Origin: Rhodanobacter sp. A1T4
GTDB lineage: Bacteria; Pseudomonadota; Gammaproteobacteria; Xanthomonadales; Rhodanobacteraceae
Direction of reading: 5' to 3'
Assembly (NCBI RefSeq): GCF_014207185.1
Contig: NZ_JACHCP010000003.1
Location: 479,238 to 543,237, forward strand
Length of the DNA stretch: 64,000 bases
How positions within the stretch are numbered: position 1 is the stretch's first letter; every line of letters begins with the position of its first letter. Position numbers and translations under genes: made by a program. Of this stretch, positions 8,901-17,457 are shown piece by piece. Below the pieces are notes generated by a model that did no database searches, was not told where the DNA came from, and saw only the letters and a program-made list of their open reading frames with translations.

Positions 8901-10599
8901 AACCAGCACGGATGCGATCAACGGTTCGGAGCTGTACGCAACAAACCAGGCGGTCGACAGCCTTAGCACGACCGTCACCAATGGACTGACGCACTATTAC
9001 AGCGTCAACGATGGCGGCACGCAGCAGGCCAACTACAGCAACAACGGCGCGACAGGTACGGATTCGCTCGCGGCAGGTGTGGCGGCATCGTCCACGGCGA
9101 CCAACGCCTCAGCGCTGGGCTACAACACGCAGGCGACGATCGCCGATAGCGTGGCGCTGGGTTCGCAGTCGGTTTCCGATCGTGCACTGACGCCGGCCAG
9201 CGGCACTATCGGTGGCACGATCATTCCCTACAACACCACGGACCGTACGCTGCTCGGTGCCGTATCGGTAGGCAGTTCCACCACCTACCGACAGATCACC
9301 AACGTGGCCGACGGCACGCAATCAAACGATGCGGTGACGGTGCGGCAGCTCACTGGCGCGCTGACCTCATTCGCCACAACCACGACCAAATATTTCCACG
9401 CCAACTCCACCGACCCCGACTCGCTAGCGGCAGGCAATAATTCGATTGCGGTAGGCCCGAACACCGTGGTCAACGGCGACAACGGCGTTGGCATGGGCAA
9501 TGGCGCGCTGGTACAGCAGAACGCACCGGGTGGTGTAGCGATCGGCGAAAACGCCACGTCGAATCTGCAGGATTCGATCGCCTTGGGCACGAATGCCACG
9601 GCGAGCGGCATCCAGTCGATTTCCATCGGTGCGGGAACGACGACCGCCAATCCCACCGATGTGGCGCTGGGGGCAGGCGCATCGGCCTCGGCGCAGGCCG
9701 GTGACGTGGCCCTGGGGGCGAACTCAACGACCTCGACCGTGGTTGGCACGAGCAACGTGACGGTGGGCGGCACTACCTACGCGGTAGCGGGCACGGCGCC
9801 CACCAGCACGGTAAGCGTGGCCAGCGCCGGCAATGAGCGCACCGTGACGAACGTGGCGGCGGGTCAGATCAGCGCCACCAGTACGGATGCGGTGAACGGC
9901 TCGGAACTGTATGCGACCAATCAGCAGGTGAGTGCCAACACCACGGCGATCAACAATCTCGACAACACGGTCACCAACATTTCCAACAACTCCAGCAACA
10001 AGTATTACTCGGTGAATTCCACCGGCAATGCGGCTTCCTCGACGGGGTCGAATGCGGTGTCGGTCGGTCCATCGTCGTTGGCCTCGGGCAACAACAGCAC
10101 GGCTGTCGGCAGTGGTTCGACAGCGAGCGGCAACAACTCGGTGGCCCTGGGTGCCGGTTCCACCGATGGCGGCCAGTCGAACGTGGTGTCGGTCGGCTCA
10201 CCGACGCAGCAGCGGCAGATCACCAACGTGGCAGCGGGCACCGCGCCCACGGATGCAGCGACTGTCGGGCAGGTGAATGCCGGCGTCCAGACCGCGGAGA
10301 ACTGGGCGCAGAACTACACCAACCAGCAGCTGGCTGGTCTCAATCACGACTTGAACACCGTGGGGGCGCGTGCCAATGCCGGCGTGGCCTCGGCCATAGC
10401 GATGGCGGGCTTGCCGCAGGCTTATCAACCGAACCAGAGCAGCGCGGCGGTAGCCCTTGGTTCGTTCCACGGTGAGGCGGGTATTGCCGTCGGTCTGTCG
10501 ACCATTACCGAAAGCGGCCGCTGGGTCTACAAGCTCAATCTTAGCGACGACTCGCGCGGTGATGCGGGTGCGAGTGTCGGCGCGGCAATGGTCTGGTGA
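5980..10599 (+). CDS. Trimeric autotransporter adhesin (YadA/Hia type, type Vc secretion)
   Basis: The 1539 aa product begins with an extended signal peptide: an ESPR (MNRIYSKVWNASLHQLVVGS) followed by a hydrophobic segment and a probable cleavage after WASA at residue 64. A long YadA-type head follows, built from 14-residue repeats of the form xAxAxGxxAxAxGxxSxA. It is interrupted by three neck modules containing 'TNVAAG.ISATSTDA.NGSELYATNQ' near residues 635-665, 965-990 and 1285-1310, and by two copies of an 'HYYSVNDGGTQQ..Y' segment. Residues ~1435-1539 form the membrane anchor: a coiled-coil VQTAENWAQNYTNQQL, then four beta strands ending AGASVGAAMVW with a terminal aromatic. The protein should trimerise in the outer membrane and mediate adhesion or autoaggregation. 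A TpgA-like lipoprotein follows 14 nt downstream. Confidence 0.95.
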   Translation: MNRIYSKVWNASLHQLVVGSELATCRQGTAVDRRGVSNRPPLSRISASVLTALIALGWADWASAQSVDCTASPYNAYNSTASCIGYGATASGVGATALGSISNASVLGATAVGYAAQGTGQNAVAVGFQAYASVINSIYIGARSATGTGATAGGAIGIGTDVTASAANDVAIGTQSAASGTQSVALGYVTNAVGANAVALGAGANANGQAATALGSNAIATGLNTVALGPGTAATAQAAVALGVNSDATQANAVAVGSGAISNATYATAVGSGGTTAATAVQATAAGAVALGGNSTAGAVASGVNAIAIGAQSTATQSSAIAVGLLANATAANAIAVGAAANATAGEATALGYGSVANGTGATALGYISNATGNASLAVGYNNSANGTHAIAMGFTSNATGLNATAIGGAANASGTGATAFGVNSVANGTSTIAIGETANASATNATAIGNASSALAASTVAIGDTNTVAATAGAGSFAGGQNSQVLGGTGAVAIGQGQVANGNGAVAIGDPNSAIGNGAVAEGANNTATGNGAVAIGNGNVGNGQGAVALGNASNATGASAIALGDTAASSQTNAVALGAGATAGAQAGDVALGADSTTATVVATTGTTIGGTAYTFAGISPTSTVSVGTAASPRTITNVAAGRISATSTDAINGSELYATNQAIDSLDTSLSGQLTHYYSVNDGGTQQSNYTNNGATGTDSLAAGVNASATATNAAAIGFGSQALAASTVAIGDSNTVAAGSGAGSIAGGYQSQVLGGTGAVAMGANNTANGNGSLAIGDANTATGDGAIALGNASSAATMGSLAIGQAATATDQGTIALGRNASASALEAIAIGDQAVASAQSTTALGVAAQATTFSATAIGNDAQASGMFSTALGELTAATGVSSTALGVNATATGNSSVALGDSSVANNAGDVALGSNSTTGVAVATASTTINGTTYNFAGTTPTSTVSVGSAGDERTVTNVAAGQISATSTDAINGSELYATNQAVDSLSTTVTNGLTHYYSVNDGGTQQANYSNNGATGTDSLAAGVAASSTATNASALGYNTQATIADSVALGSQSVSDRALTPASGTIGGTIIPYNTTDRTLLGAVSVGSSTTYRQITNVADGTQSNDAVTVRQLTGALTSFATTTTKYFHANSTDPDSLAAGNNSIAVGPNTVVNGDNGVGMGNGALVQQNAPGGVAIGENATSNLQDSIALGTNATASGIQSISIGAGTTTANPTDVALGAGASASAQAGDVALGANSTTSTVVGTSNVTVGGTTYAVAGTAPTSTVSVASAGNERTVTNVAAGQISATSTDAVNGSELYATNQQVSANTTAINNLDNTVTNISNNSSNKYYSVNSTGNAASSTGSNAVSVGPSSLASGNNSTAVGSGSTASGNNSVALGAGSTDGGQSNVVSVGSPTQQRQITNVAAGTAPTDAATVGQVNAGVQTAENWAQNYTNQQLAGLNHDLNTVGARANAGVASAIAMAGLPQAYQPNQSSAAVALGSFHGEAGIAVGLSTITESGRWVYKLNLSDDSRGDAGASVGAAMVW

Positions 10600-10613
10600 G
10601 GAGAGATAAAGCC

Positions 10614-11486
10614 ATGATGACAAAACACTGCAAATCCGCCGTATCGAGCCAGCGCCTTGTGCTGGCGTGGACCCTCGTGCTTGCCTGCCTGCTGCTGGAC
10701 GGATGCGGCAACGTCAGCCAGGGTGTCGCCAAGGATGGTTCGGGCGCGCAGCAACTGGTATGGCCTGCGCCGGGAGATGTCACACCGATACATCACGGCG
10801 GTACCTTTCCCGAGCTTGTCGCCTTGCGTGCCGTGCATGCCGGCATGAACAAGCAGCAGATTGCCTTGCTGATCGGTTATCCGCACTTCGAAGAAGGCAT
10901 ATGGGCGGTGCACGAATGGAACTACGTGTTCAACTTCCGCGATGCCGATTCCGATCGCGTCACCGTCTGCCAGTACAAGATTCTGTTCGATCAGGAAAAG
11001 CTGGCGCGCAGTTTTTACTGGAAGCCGGAGGACTGTTCGCGCTACCTGAATCCGCGTGTAAATCCACCGGTTGCCACGGTGGTCAGCAAGACGACGGAGC
11101 AGGTCACGACGCTTTCGGCAGATGCCTTGTTCAAGTTCGACCGTTACTCGCGTGCAGACATTACGGACGGTGGGCACACGCAGCTCGATCGTCTGGCTGA
11201 GGCGCTACTGGCCGAGCAAGATCACATCGTGCGCATCCGTGTGTTGGGATATACCGACAGGCTCGGGAGCGATGCTTACAACGAGACCTTATCGCAGCGC
11301 CGCGCCGATACCGTGGCGGCCTATCTCGTCGAGAAGCACGTGCCATCGGATCTGATTGGGACGGAAGGCCATGGCAAGTCCGATCCGGTGGCGCAATGTC
11401 CCGACGATAAATCACGCACCAGGTTGATCGCATGCCTCGCGCCAAACCGGCGTGTGCTGGTGCGCGTAGAGACGCGCGGTGGCTGA
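10614..11486 (+). CDS. SmpA/OmlA-OmpA domain lipoprotein, TpgA-like partner of the trimeric autotransporter
   Basis: I start the gene at 10614, behind GAGGAGAG, giving 290 aa. The N-terminus is a lipoprotein signal with lipobox LLDGC (Cys31). Residues ~70-145 match the SmpA/OmlA fold (VHAGMNKQQIALLIGYPHF, then WNYVFNF). Residues ~165-288 are an OmpA C-terminal peptidoglycan-binding domain (LFKFDRYSRADI, VLGYTDRLGSDAYNETLSQR, RADTVAAYL, then RRVLVRVE). In Acinetobacter, TpgA has this two-domain layout, is encoded beside the trimeric autotransporter Ata and helps anchor it. The immediate linkage here (14 nt behind the adhesin stop) supports the same role: tethering the adhesin to peptidoglycan from the periplasmic face of the outer membrane. 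Confidence 0.88.
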   Translation: MMTKHCKSAVSSQRLVLAWTLVLACLLLDGCGNVSQGVAKDGSGAQQLVWPAPGDVTPIHHGGTFPELVALRAVHAGMNKQQIALLIGYPHFEEGIWAVHEWNYVFNFRDADSDRVTVCQYKILFDQEKLARSFYWKPEDCSRYLNPRVNPPVATVVSKTTEQVTTLSADALFKFDRYSRADITDGGHTQLDRLAEALLAEQDHIVRIRVLGYTDRLGSDAYNETLSQRRADTVAAYLVEKHVPSDLIGTEGHGKSDPVAQCPDDKSRTRLIACLAPNRRVLVRVETRGG

Positions 11487-11524
11487 TGCCGCCGTGCTCA
11501 CTCAGTTATAAGAAAGGTGACGCC

Positions 11525-11992
11525 ATGTTTAGAAAAAGTCTCTTGTCCGTTGTGCTGTGCACGGGTGCATTCGCGGCTTACGCGCAATCTTCGTCACCGG
11601 TGGCTCCAGCAGCTCCACAGCCCACGCCCGAACAGCAACGCCAGAATCAGCAAATGGAACGAGCGGCGCTGCAAGTGATCCAGATGGTTGATCAGAAGCA
11701 GGCTGCCCAGGTATGGGATGGGGCTTCTACCGTCACCAAACAGATCGTCAGTCGCGATGCTTTTGTACGAGGGGTGGATGCCGACCGCAAAACCGTTGGT
11801 TCACCCGGGGCACGTAATCTGGCCTTGCTGACGTACAGCCAGTCTGACGGCAGAAAACTTCCGCCGGGCTTGTTCGCCAATGTCGCTTTTGCCACGCACT
11901 TTGCCAATGAAAAGCAGCCGGTGCGCGAGTTGATTTCATTCCATCTGGACAATGATCACGTATGGCGTGTGACCGGTTACAGCCTGCGATGA
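11525..11992 (+). CDS. Exported DUF4019-family protein
   Basis: The gene starts at 11525 behind AAGAAAGGTGA; the longer open frame would overlap the previous gene and lacks a signal. The 155 aa product has a Sec signal peptide (MFRKSLLSVVLCTGAFAAYA, cleavage near residue 20) and a Pro/Gln-rich linker. The DUF4019 pattern covers residues ~45-155: QMVDQKQAAQVWDGAS, SRDAFVRGVDADRKTVG, then ELISFHLDNDHVWRVTGYSL. The fold is a small periplasmic alpha+beta domain of unknown function. It lies 38 nt behind the TpgA-like gene and may belong to the adhesin operon. Confidence 0.75.
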   Translation: MFRKSLLSVVLCTGAFAAYAQSSSPVAPAAPQPTPEQQRQNQQMERAALQVIQMVDQKQAAQVWDGASTVTKQIVSRDAFVRGVDADRKTVGSPGARNLALLTYSQSDGRKLPPGLFANVAFATHFANEKQPVRELISFHLDNDHVWRVTGYSLR

Positions 11993-12036
11993 CGTGCATG
12001 GATCTTTCGGCCTGAATAAGAGCTCAAGGAAAAACC

Positions 12037-12843
12037 ATGCTTGACCCCTCAGCGCTGCAATCCATGAACGTATTGTGGGCCACGCCCTGTTATGTCTCGG
12101 CAGTGTCCATGCACTATGTCACCAGCATGTTCGAGCTGACCCATGAAGCAACGCGGCTTGGGCTGAGGTCTTCGTTGCACATGCGCGCAGAAAGCTTGGT
12201 AACCCGAGGAAGAAACGAGATCGTAAAGTTTTTCCTGATACACCCGGAATACACACACCTGTTCTGGATCGACGCGGACCTGGCGTTCCAGCCCGCCGCC
12301 GCTATGCGCCTACTGCTCTCCGATCACGATGTGGCCGCAGGGGTCTACCCGATCAAGCGCTTCAACTGGCCCGCACGGGGCCTGCCGGAAGGCACCACGC
12401 AAGAAGCCTTTGAGACGCTCTACACGGACTATCCCTTCAACGCGGTCAACCACGGCACCGAACCCTTGCAGAAGTTCATAAAGAACGATGGCTTTGTGGA
12501 GGTTGCCGAGGCGCCGACAGGTTTCATGGCGATCAAGCGCCAGGTCTTCATCAAGATGATGGCCCACTATCCTGAGCTGAATTATGTTCCGGATGGACCG
12601 CCCAATAATCCGGAAAAATCCTATTACTGGCTGTTTTTCGACTGCATGATAGATCCGGACACGCGCCGTTATCTCTCCGAAGACTACGCCTTCTGCCATC
12701 GCTGGCGCCATATCGGCGGCAAGGTGCATGCCGATATGCATTCCAATCTTGGTCACCTGGGGCAGCACTTGTTTCATGGCAACCTGGCCGAAAGCATCCG
12801 CTTGCGGAACGGGCCGTTGGTATCGATGTGCGAAGTGCCATAG
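12037..12843 (+). CDS. GT-A-fold glycosyltransferase-like protein
   Basis: The 268 aa cytoplasmic protein opens with a Rossmann-like strand (MNVLWATPCYV), has RAESLVTRGRNEIVKFFL near 50-67 and the metal-binding DxD in LFWIDADLAF (Asp79-Ala-Asp81). It then shows AAGVYPIKRF near 111-120 and a C-terminal EDYAFCHRW typical of acceptor-side residues in GT-A enzymes. It most resembles the Anp1/Mnn9-like or phage-type glycosyltransferase group. Its position 44 nt behind the adhesin operon raises the idea that it glycosylates the adhesin or a surface glycan; that is inference from position only. Confidence 0.6.
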   Translation: MLDPSALQSMNVLWATPCYVSAVSMHYVTSMFELTHEATRLGLRSSLHMRAESLVTRGRNEIVKFFLIHPEYTHLFWIDADLAFQPAAAMRLLLSDHDVAAGVYPIKRFNWPARGLPEGTTQEAFETLYTDYPFNAVNHGTEPLQKFIKNDGFVEVAEAPTGFMAIKRQVFIKMMAHYPELNYVPDGPPNNPEKSYYWLFFDCMIDPDTRRYLSEDYAFCHRWRHIGGKVHADMHSNLGHLGQHLFHGNLAESIRLRNGPLVSMCEVP

Positions 12844-12857
12844 GATCGAACCAGGCT

Positions 12858-13215
12858 AGGGCGTTTCGTTATGCACAGCATACGGGCCCTTCTTGCGCTT
12901 ATACGGCGGCGCACCTGCAGCTTGGCCAGCGCATAGAGCCGGTCCACCCGTTTGTGATTGACGATCAGGCCGTCCTGACGAAGCTTCAGGTAAATCATGC
13001 CGGCACTGTAGCGGCGATGCCGATGCGCCAACGCGATGATGCGCTCGCGCAACGCCCCATTGCGATTGCCTCTCATAGCGCAGCGCACTGGCACTCATGC
13101 GCACCACACGCAATACCCGGCGTTCACTCAATCCGCTGTTCTTCATTTGCCACACCGCTCATCGTCGTACCGGTGTCGCTTGAACCGATTGGTCATCCGA
13201 TAAGTGCCTACTGAA
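12858..13215 (-). pseudogene. Frameshifted remnant of an IS3-family transposase
   Basis: Read on the minus strand, the fragment begins with an orfA-like start (MTNRFKRHRYDDERCGK, then a stop). It continues as the N-terminal region of an IS3-family OrfB, split over two frames: GLSERRVLRVVRMSASALRY in one, then ALRERIIALAHRHRRYSAGM and IYLKLRQDGLIVNHKRVDRL in another, ending in a basic KRKKGP piece. The DDE catalytic core is missing and no terminal inverted repeats are visible. It is a dead element marking an old insertion or deletion between the adhesin locus and the siderophore operon. Confidence 0.8.
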
Positions 13216-13344
13216 ATCAGCTAAGAAGGGAAAATGCCGAAAATCAACCTTCTCACGGAGACGAGTCAGGCGTTGAGTTGACCAATCAAACTGCCAAAAA
13301 AATCTGGAGTAGATCAAAATATCCGCGTTAATGGGGCAGAACCT

Positions 13345-14547
13345 TCAGGCTGCTTTTTCCGCCGCGAGAAAGACCATGCGCGGCGGCGGGTGCATGAGAA
13401 ACTGTTGGTGCGAGATGTTCCATGCATAGGCACCGGCCAGCGGAAATACCACGCGATCTCCGGGTGCCAGCGCTTGCACCGGCTGCAAGCGTGCGAGTAC
13501 ATCCTTGGGCGTGCATAGCTGTCCGACCACGGTGACGTGCTGATGCTCGATCGTCGGGGTGGCCGCGCCGCGCAGCACGAAGAACGGATGGTCATGACCC
13601 TGCGCTGGTGGCGTGCGGAAATGGTGGGTGCCGCCGCGAGCAATGGCAAACCATTCGCCGTGATTGCGTTTGATGTCCAGTACTTCCATGACGTAGTAGC
13701 CACAGGCAGCCGTGACGTAGCGGCCCGGCTCGAAACGCAGTATGGGATCGTTATCACGTCCAGCCAGCAGCTGCCGCAAGCCGTCGCAGAAACGCAGCCA
13801 GTTGAACGAGCGGACTGGATCGGCATAGTCGACGCCGAAGCCGCCGCCAGCATTGAGTACCTGCACCTCGACCGCGTGCTCGCGGCGCCAGCGTGCCACG
13901 ATGTCGAGATAGGCGCGCACGAGTTGCAGCTGCATACCGGCATCCAGCTGGTGCGACATCAGGTGAAAATGAAAACCCTCCAGGTGCAGCCACGGGCTTT
14001 GCCGAAGACACGCCAACGCCTGTGGCAAGGTGTCCTCTTCCATCCCGAAGGGCGTGGGTTTTCCGCCCATCATCAGACGTGTATCGGCGATGCCGGGTAC
14101 CACCATATTCATGCGAAGGTATATCGACACGCGTTTGCCCACCCCAGCGGCGATGCGTGCCAGCCGTTCCAGTTCGCCGAGGCTTTCCACGTGAAGACTG
14201 CAATCGGGCAGCGCGACTGCCAGTGCCAATTCGCTGTCAAGCTTGCCCGGACCACCGAACAGCAGCGGTGAAGTGGCCTGCTGTTGATGCAGCCAGCGTA
14301 GCTCGCCACCGGAGGCCACTTCGAAACCATCCACCAGTGGCGCCAAGGTATCCAGTACAGCAGGCTCGGCATTTGCCTTCACGGCGTAGTACAGCTGGCA
14401 CCGTGGCGGCAGCGCGTCACGCATCGACTGCGCGTGGCGTCGCAGGTTCTCCAAATCGTATATGTAGGCACAGATCGGCTCGTCACCATCGTGGCCCAAC
14501 CCGGCGATCGTTTCGCGGACGCGGCGGGATTCGATATCCAGACTCAT
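13345..14547 (-). CDS. pvsE: PLP-dependent decarboxylase of vibrioferrin-type siderophore synthesis (PvsE/XssA-like)
   Basis: The start at 14547 overlaps the upstream stop as ATGA, giving 400 aa; the longer open frame has an arginine-rich junk N-terminus. The fold-III PLP barrel signature is present: ICAYIYDLENLRRHAQ, then LYYAVKANAEP with the Schiff-base lysine at Lys57, HFHLMSHQLDAG, LNAGGGFGVDY and FEPGRYVTAACGYYVMEV. Lys/ornithine/DAP-decarboxylase relatives in NIS siderophore clusters (PvsE, SbnH) make the amine unit. In vibrioferrin synthesis PvsE makes the ethanolamine moiety from a seryl intermediate. It is the last gene of the operon. Confidence 0.9.
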   Translation of the reverse strand: MSLDIESRRVRETIAGLGHDGDEPICAYIYDLENLRRHAQSMRDALPPRCQLYYAVKANAEPAVLDTLAPLVDGFEVASGGELRWLHQQQATSPLLFGGPGKLDSELALAVALPDCSLHVESLGELERLARIAAGVGKRVSIYLRMNMVVPGIADTRLMMGGKPTPFGMEEDTLPQALACLRQSPWLHLEGFHFHLMSHQLDAGMQLQLVRAYLDIVARWRREHAVEVQVLNAGGGFGVDYADPVRSFNWLRFCDGLRQLLAGRDNDPILRFEPGRYVTAACGYYVMEVLDIKRNHGEWFAIARGGTHHFRTPPAQGHDHPFFVLRGAATPTIEHQHVTVVGQLCTPKDVLARLQPVQALAPGDRVVFPLAGAYAWNISHQQFLMHPPPRMVFLAAEKAA

Positions 14548-16301
14548 GCGGCCACTCGTGCCGCGCCGCGTCGGCGGATCGGATTGGGCAGGTCGGTGTA
14601 GTCGGCATCGCGGTCGGCACGCTGGAACAAGCGCGTGCGCAGGTTGTTTTTGCTCGGCAGGGTTTCCCCGTTGAGAAGTCCGCGCAATAGTGGTTGCTCG
14701 CCGTGAACACGCTGCCAGTCTTCGGCGATTCGCGCCACGCACTGCCATAGCCGTGCTTCCAAAATCTCGTCGCCATCGGCGAGATGGAACATCGCCTCGG
14801 CGAGGTTGTTTACAAGGGCACAGTAGCTGATGCGCTTCCAGCCAAGCGCACGTGGATAGTGTACGGACTCGCGCGCATGCGCGGACAGCTGCGTGAGTCG
14901 GTTAGCCGGCCACTGCTCGGCAACCAGTTTGGTGCCTTCCAGATCACGTATCCAGACTCTTGTCGGAAGGCCACGATCGAAGCCGATCAAGGTGTTCTGC
15001 AGATGGGGTTCCAGCACCGTACCGTGTTTGAAGAAAGCGAGCCAGACGCCGTCCAGCAACAACCGCGCATAGGCTTCGAACCAGTTCTCGACGACGTGCG
15101 CATAGCTGCCAAGGCTTTGCGCCTGACGCTGCAGCAGGCGGCGACAAATGCTGTCGCCGTTGCGATCACGAGCGAACAATGAGCCGGCCATCTGCGGCCG
15201 GTAGCGCTCGCGCAGCAGTGCGGGAAAATTGTCGCGGTAAAGGATACCGAAGCTCTCGCCAAGCTCTCGCTCCGCTTCCGGACTATCACCGAAGGCGCTG
15301 AAATCCAGCGTCGTGGCGGCCGGCTCGGGCAGCACGTCGAAACCTGGCACGCGGTGGCGTACGTCTTCCCATACCGGCGCCAACAGCGAGGTCAACGCCA
15401 CTGCACTCTCCAGTTCGTACCAAGCGTTCTTGCGTACGCAGTTGGTCAGCCGCACGTGGATGGAAAGCTTGAGAAAGTAATCCAGCTGCGGGTGATACAG
15501 CGTACGCACCGACGAGGTCGGCCACATGGCGGTGCCGCGTGGCCCCAAGGGTTCGATCCAACCAACTGCACGGGCTTTGCGGAACAGGGGATTTTCCAAT
15601 ACACGGGTTGCCTCCCACGGGTGGCATGGGTAGCAATGTTCATCGCCTGCCAGTTGGCTCAGGCTGGCACGCACGTCGGTGCCGCGTTGATGCAGCAGGC
15701 GTGGATCGATGCGAAACCAGAACAGCGAAAACAAAGTGCGCGCTTCCGGCGAACAAGCCAACACTTGTTCGATATCGACACCTTCGCGGCTTTTGGGGGT
15801 GGGATGTAATGCATGCCCCCACGGCATGCCTTGCTCGGCATCGAGCAGCACATCGCCGGTTTCCTGAGTTTGTGCGGCGTGTTTCAGCAGGCGACGGGTA
15901 ATCTCCACGCTGTTCGTGCTCTGCGCCAGCAGCGCGTGGTTGAAGCCGCATTCGGGTGCCAGCCGGTCGAGCAGAAAATGCACCAGCGCTGTCGCATCGG
16001 CGCAACGCCAGGGTTCACCCGGCACTTTGAGATATGGCGCGCCCAGATATTCGGCGCGGCCGAGTCGGCTTATCCGTGTTGCCTGCACGAGCAACCGGTA
16101 GCCGGGTTGAGCAAAACGGATCGCGATCAGCCGGCCGACATCGCGTCTGAGGCTCATCGGACGGTCGTTGCCGCGATAGTCCAGTTCCGCTTCATTGCGT
16201 GGCAACGCAAACTCGCGCAGATAACAATTCAACCAGCAGGCAATCGCCTGCGCTTGGGCCTGGCCGTCGTACCACTGTTCAAGCATCGCCTGCTGCAACA
16301 T
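14544..16301 (-). CDS. pvsD: IucA/IucC-family NIS siderophore synthetase (PvsD-like)
   Basis: The 585 aa protein shows the IucA/IucC fold: EQGMPWGHALHPTPKSREGV (the conserved HPxxKxR ATP-binding stretch, near residues 157-176), YPCHPWEATRVL, TSSVRTLY for the S-x-R-T motif, KLSIHVRLTNCVRKN, and a C-terminal domain with EPHLQNTLIGFDRGLPTRV. These enzymes activate a citrate or 2-oxoglutarate carboxylate with ATP and condense it with an amine or alcohol. The start at 16301 overlaps the upstream transporter gene by 23 nt; a second Met at 16286 is an alternative. Together with the PvsB-like synthetase it would assemble the vibrioferrin skeleton. Confidence 0.92.
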   Translation of the reverse strand: MLQQAMLEQWYDGQAQAQAIACWLNCYLREFALPRNEAELDYRGNDRPMSLRRDVGRLIAIRFAQPGYRLLVQATRISRLGRAEYLGAPYLKVPGEPWRCADATALVHFLLDRLAPECGFNHALLAQSTNSVEITRRLLKHAAQTQETGDVLLDAEQGMPWGHALHPTPKSREGVDIEQVLACSPEARTLFSLFWFRIDPRLLHQRGTDVRASLSQLAGDEHCYPCHPWEATRVLENPLFRKARAVGWIEPLGPRGTAMWPTSSVRTLYHPQLDYFLKLSIHVRLTNCVRKNAWYELESAVALTSLLAPVWEDVRHRVPGFDVLPEPAATTLDFSAFGDSPEAERELGESFGILYRDNFPALLRERYRPQMAGSLFARDRNGDSICRRLLQRQAQSLGSYAHVVENWFEAYARLLLDGVWLAFFKHGTVLEPHLQNTLIGFDRGLPTRVWIRDLEGTKLVAEQWPANRLTQLSAHARESVHYPRALGWKRISYCALVNNLAEAMFHLADGDEILEARLWQCVARIAEDWQRVHGEQPLLRGLLNGETLPSKNNLRTRLFQRADRDADYTDLPNPIRRRGAARVAA

Positions 16302-17457
16302 AGGGCTGTCTCTGTTTGCCGGAATAGAAAACCAGGGTGGCAGCGGTCAACGCGATGGCGCCAGCCAAAGCAGCCGCGAAGAAGGGCATAGCCAGTCCGT
16401 AACGATGAACCAGTGCGCCGGCGACAATGCCGCCCAGCGCACCGGCCCATTTGCCGCAAGAGTCGAACAGGCCGAACAGACGACCGGCCGGTGCATTTGC
16501 CGCGCAGTGGCTGAGCGCACGATTCAAGCCGCAGATTGCCAGGGTCATACCCACACCATAAAACACCCGTACGGGGGCCAGCAGAGCGGTATGCGTCAAC
16601 ATGGCCTGCATCAGGCTGGTGCAAGCGAGCAAGCCCAGCCCAAGCAGTAGCAGCCGTTGCGGCATCAATGAGTTGGAACGCTGCCACGGCAGAATCAGCA
16701 AGTAGACCAAGTGGGGGAGGCTGTAAATCAGGCCGGCCATGCTGTCGCTGGTAATCCCCAGGTTTCTGCAATACAGGATGAAGTAGGGAAAGGTGACGAC
16801 GACCGCGAAGTAATAGAGAAACTGCACCGTCAGCAGCCCCCACAGTTCGCGATGGATGCTGTTCGCGGATTGCGCCATGGACCTGCCAGGCGAATGCTGC
16901 GTGTGGGTTTCCACTGTATCGGGCGGAAGCCTGGAGGTGATCACTAGCCCCAGCAGCGGCAGCAGCGATAAATATCCATACAGGCTTTGCGCTAGGCCGC
17001 GGTCAATCGCCACGCCGAGCAGGATCGGCGCAGTCAACATCGCCAGGCGTGCAGAGAATTGGGTCCAGTCCAGTGCCCTGGCTAATGCGGGTCCTTTCGA
17101 TTGCGTGGAGAGATACGCATTGGCCGCGGCGAGTGAACCGCCACAGCTGCCCTGGATGATCAAGGCGACGACAAATACCATCAGGTTCGGTGCACAGCCT
17201 GCGAGCATAAAGCCGAATGCCAGCCCCACTTGGGCGCGCATCAACGACAGCTTGCGCCCGTATCGGTCGGCCAGCCGGCCCCAGCCGGTGGCGGTGAGGG
17301 CGGTGCAGATGGTCGGCAACACATACAGTGTTCCAGCCAGCCAGTCAGGTGTGCCTGGTGCCAGTTGCGCCAATACGCTGGGCATGAAAACAGGCATGCC
17401 CAGCGCGGTGAACGCGGCCAGATAGTGGGCTGTGAGGACAGCGCCAAGTACGCGCAT
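16279..17457 (-). CDS. pvsC: MFS siderophore exporter (PvsC-like)
   Basis: The 392 aa protein has about twelve hydrophobic segments and the MFS loop 2-3 signature GRLADRYGRKLS near residues 60-71. Its start shares one base with the upstream stop (TGATG), indicating translational coupling. In vibrioferrin and xanthoferrin clusters, PvsC-type permeases sit exactly between the two NIS synthetases and export the finished siderophore across the inner membrane. Confidence 0.9.
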   Translation of the reverse strand: MRVLGAVLTAHYLAAFTALGMPVFMPSVLAQLAPGTPDWLAGTLYVLPTICTALTATGWGRLADRYGRKLSLMRAQVGLAFGFMLAGCAPNLMVFVVALIIQGSCGGSLAAANAYLSTQSKGPALARALDWTQFSARLAMLTAPILLGVAIDRGLAQSLYGYLSLLPLLGLVITSRLPPDTVETHTQHSPGRSMAQSANSIHRELWGLLTVQFLYYFAVVVTFPYFILYCRNLGITSDSMAGLIYSLPHLVYLLILPWQRSNSLMPQRLLLLGLGLLACTSLMQAMLTHTALLAPVRVFYGVGMTLAICGLNRALSHCAANAPAGRLFGLFDSCGKWAGALGGIVAGALVHRYGLAMPFFAAALAGAIALTAATLVFYSGKQRQPYVAAGDA

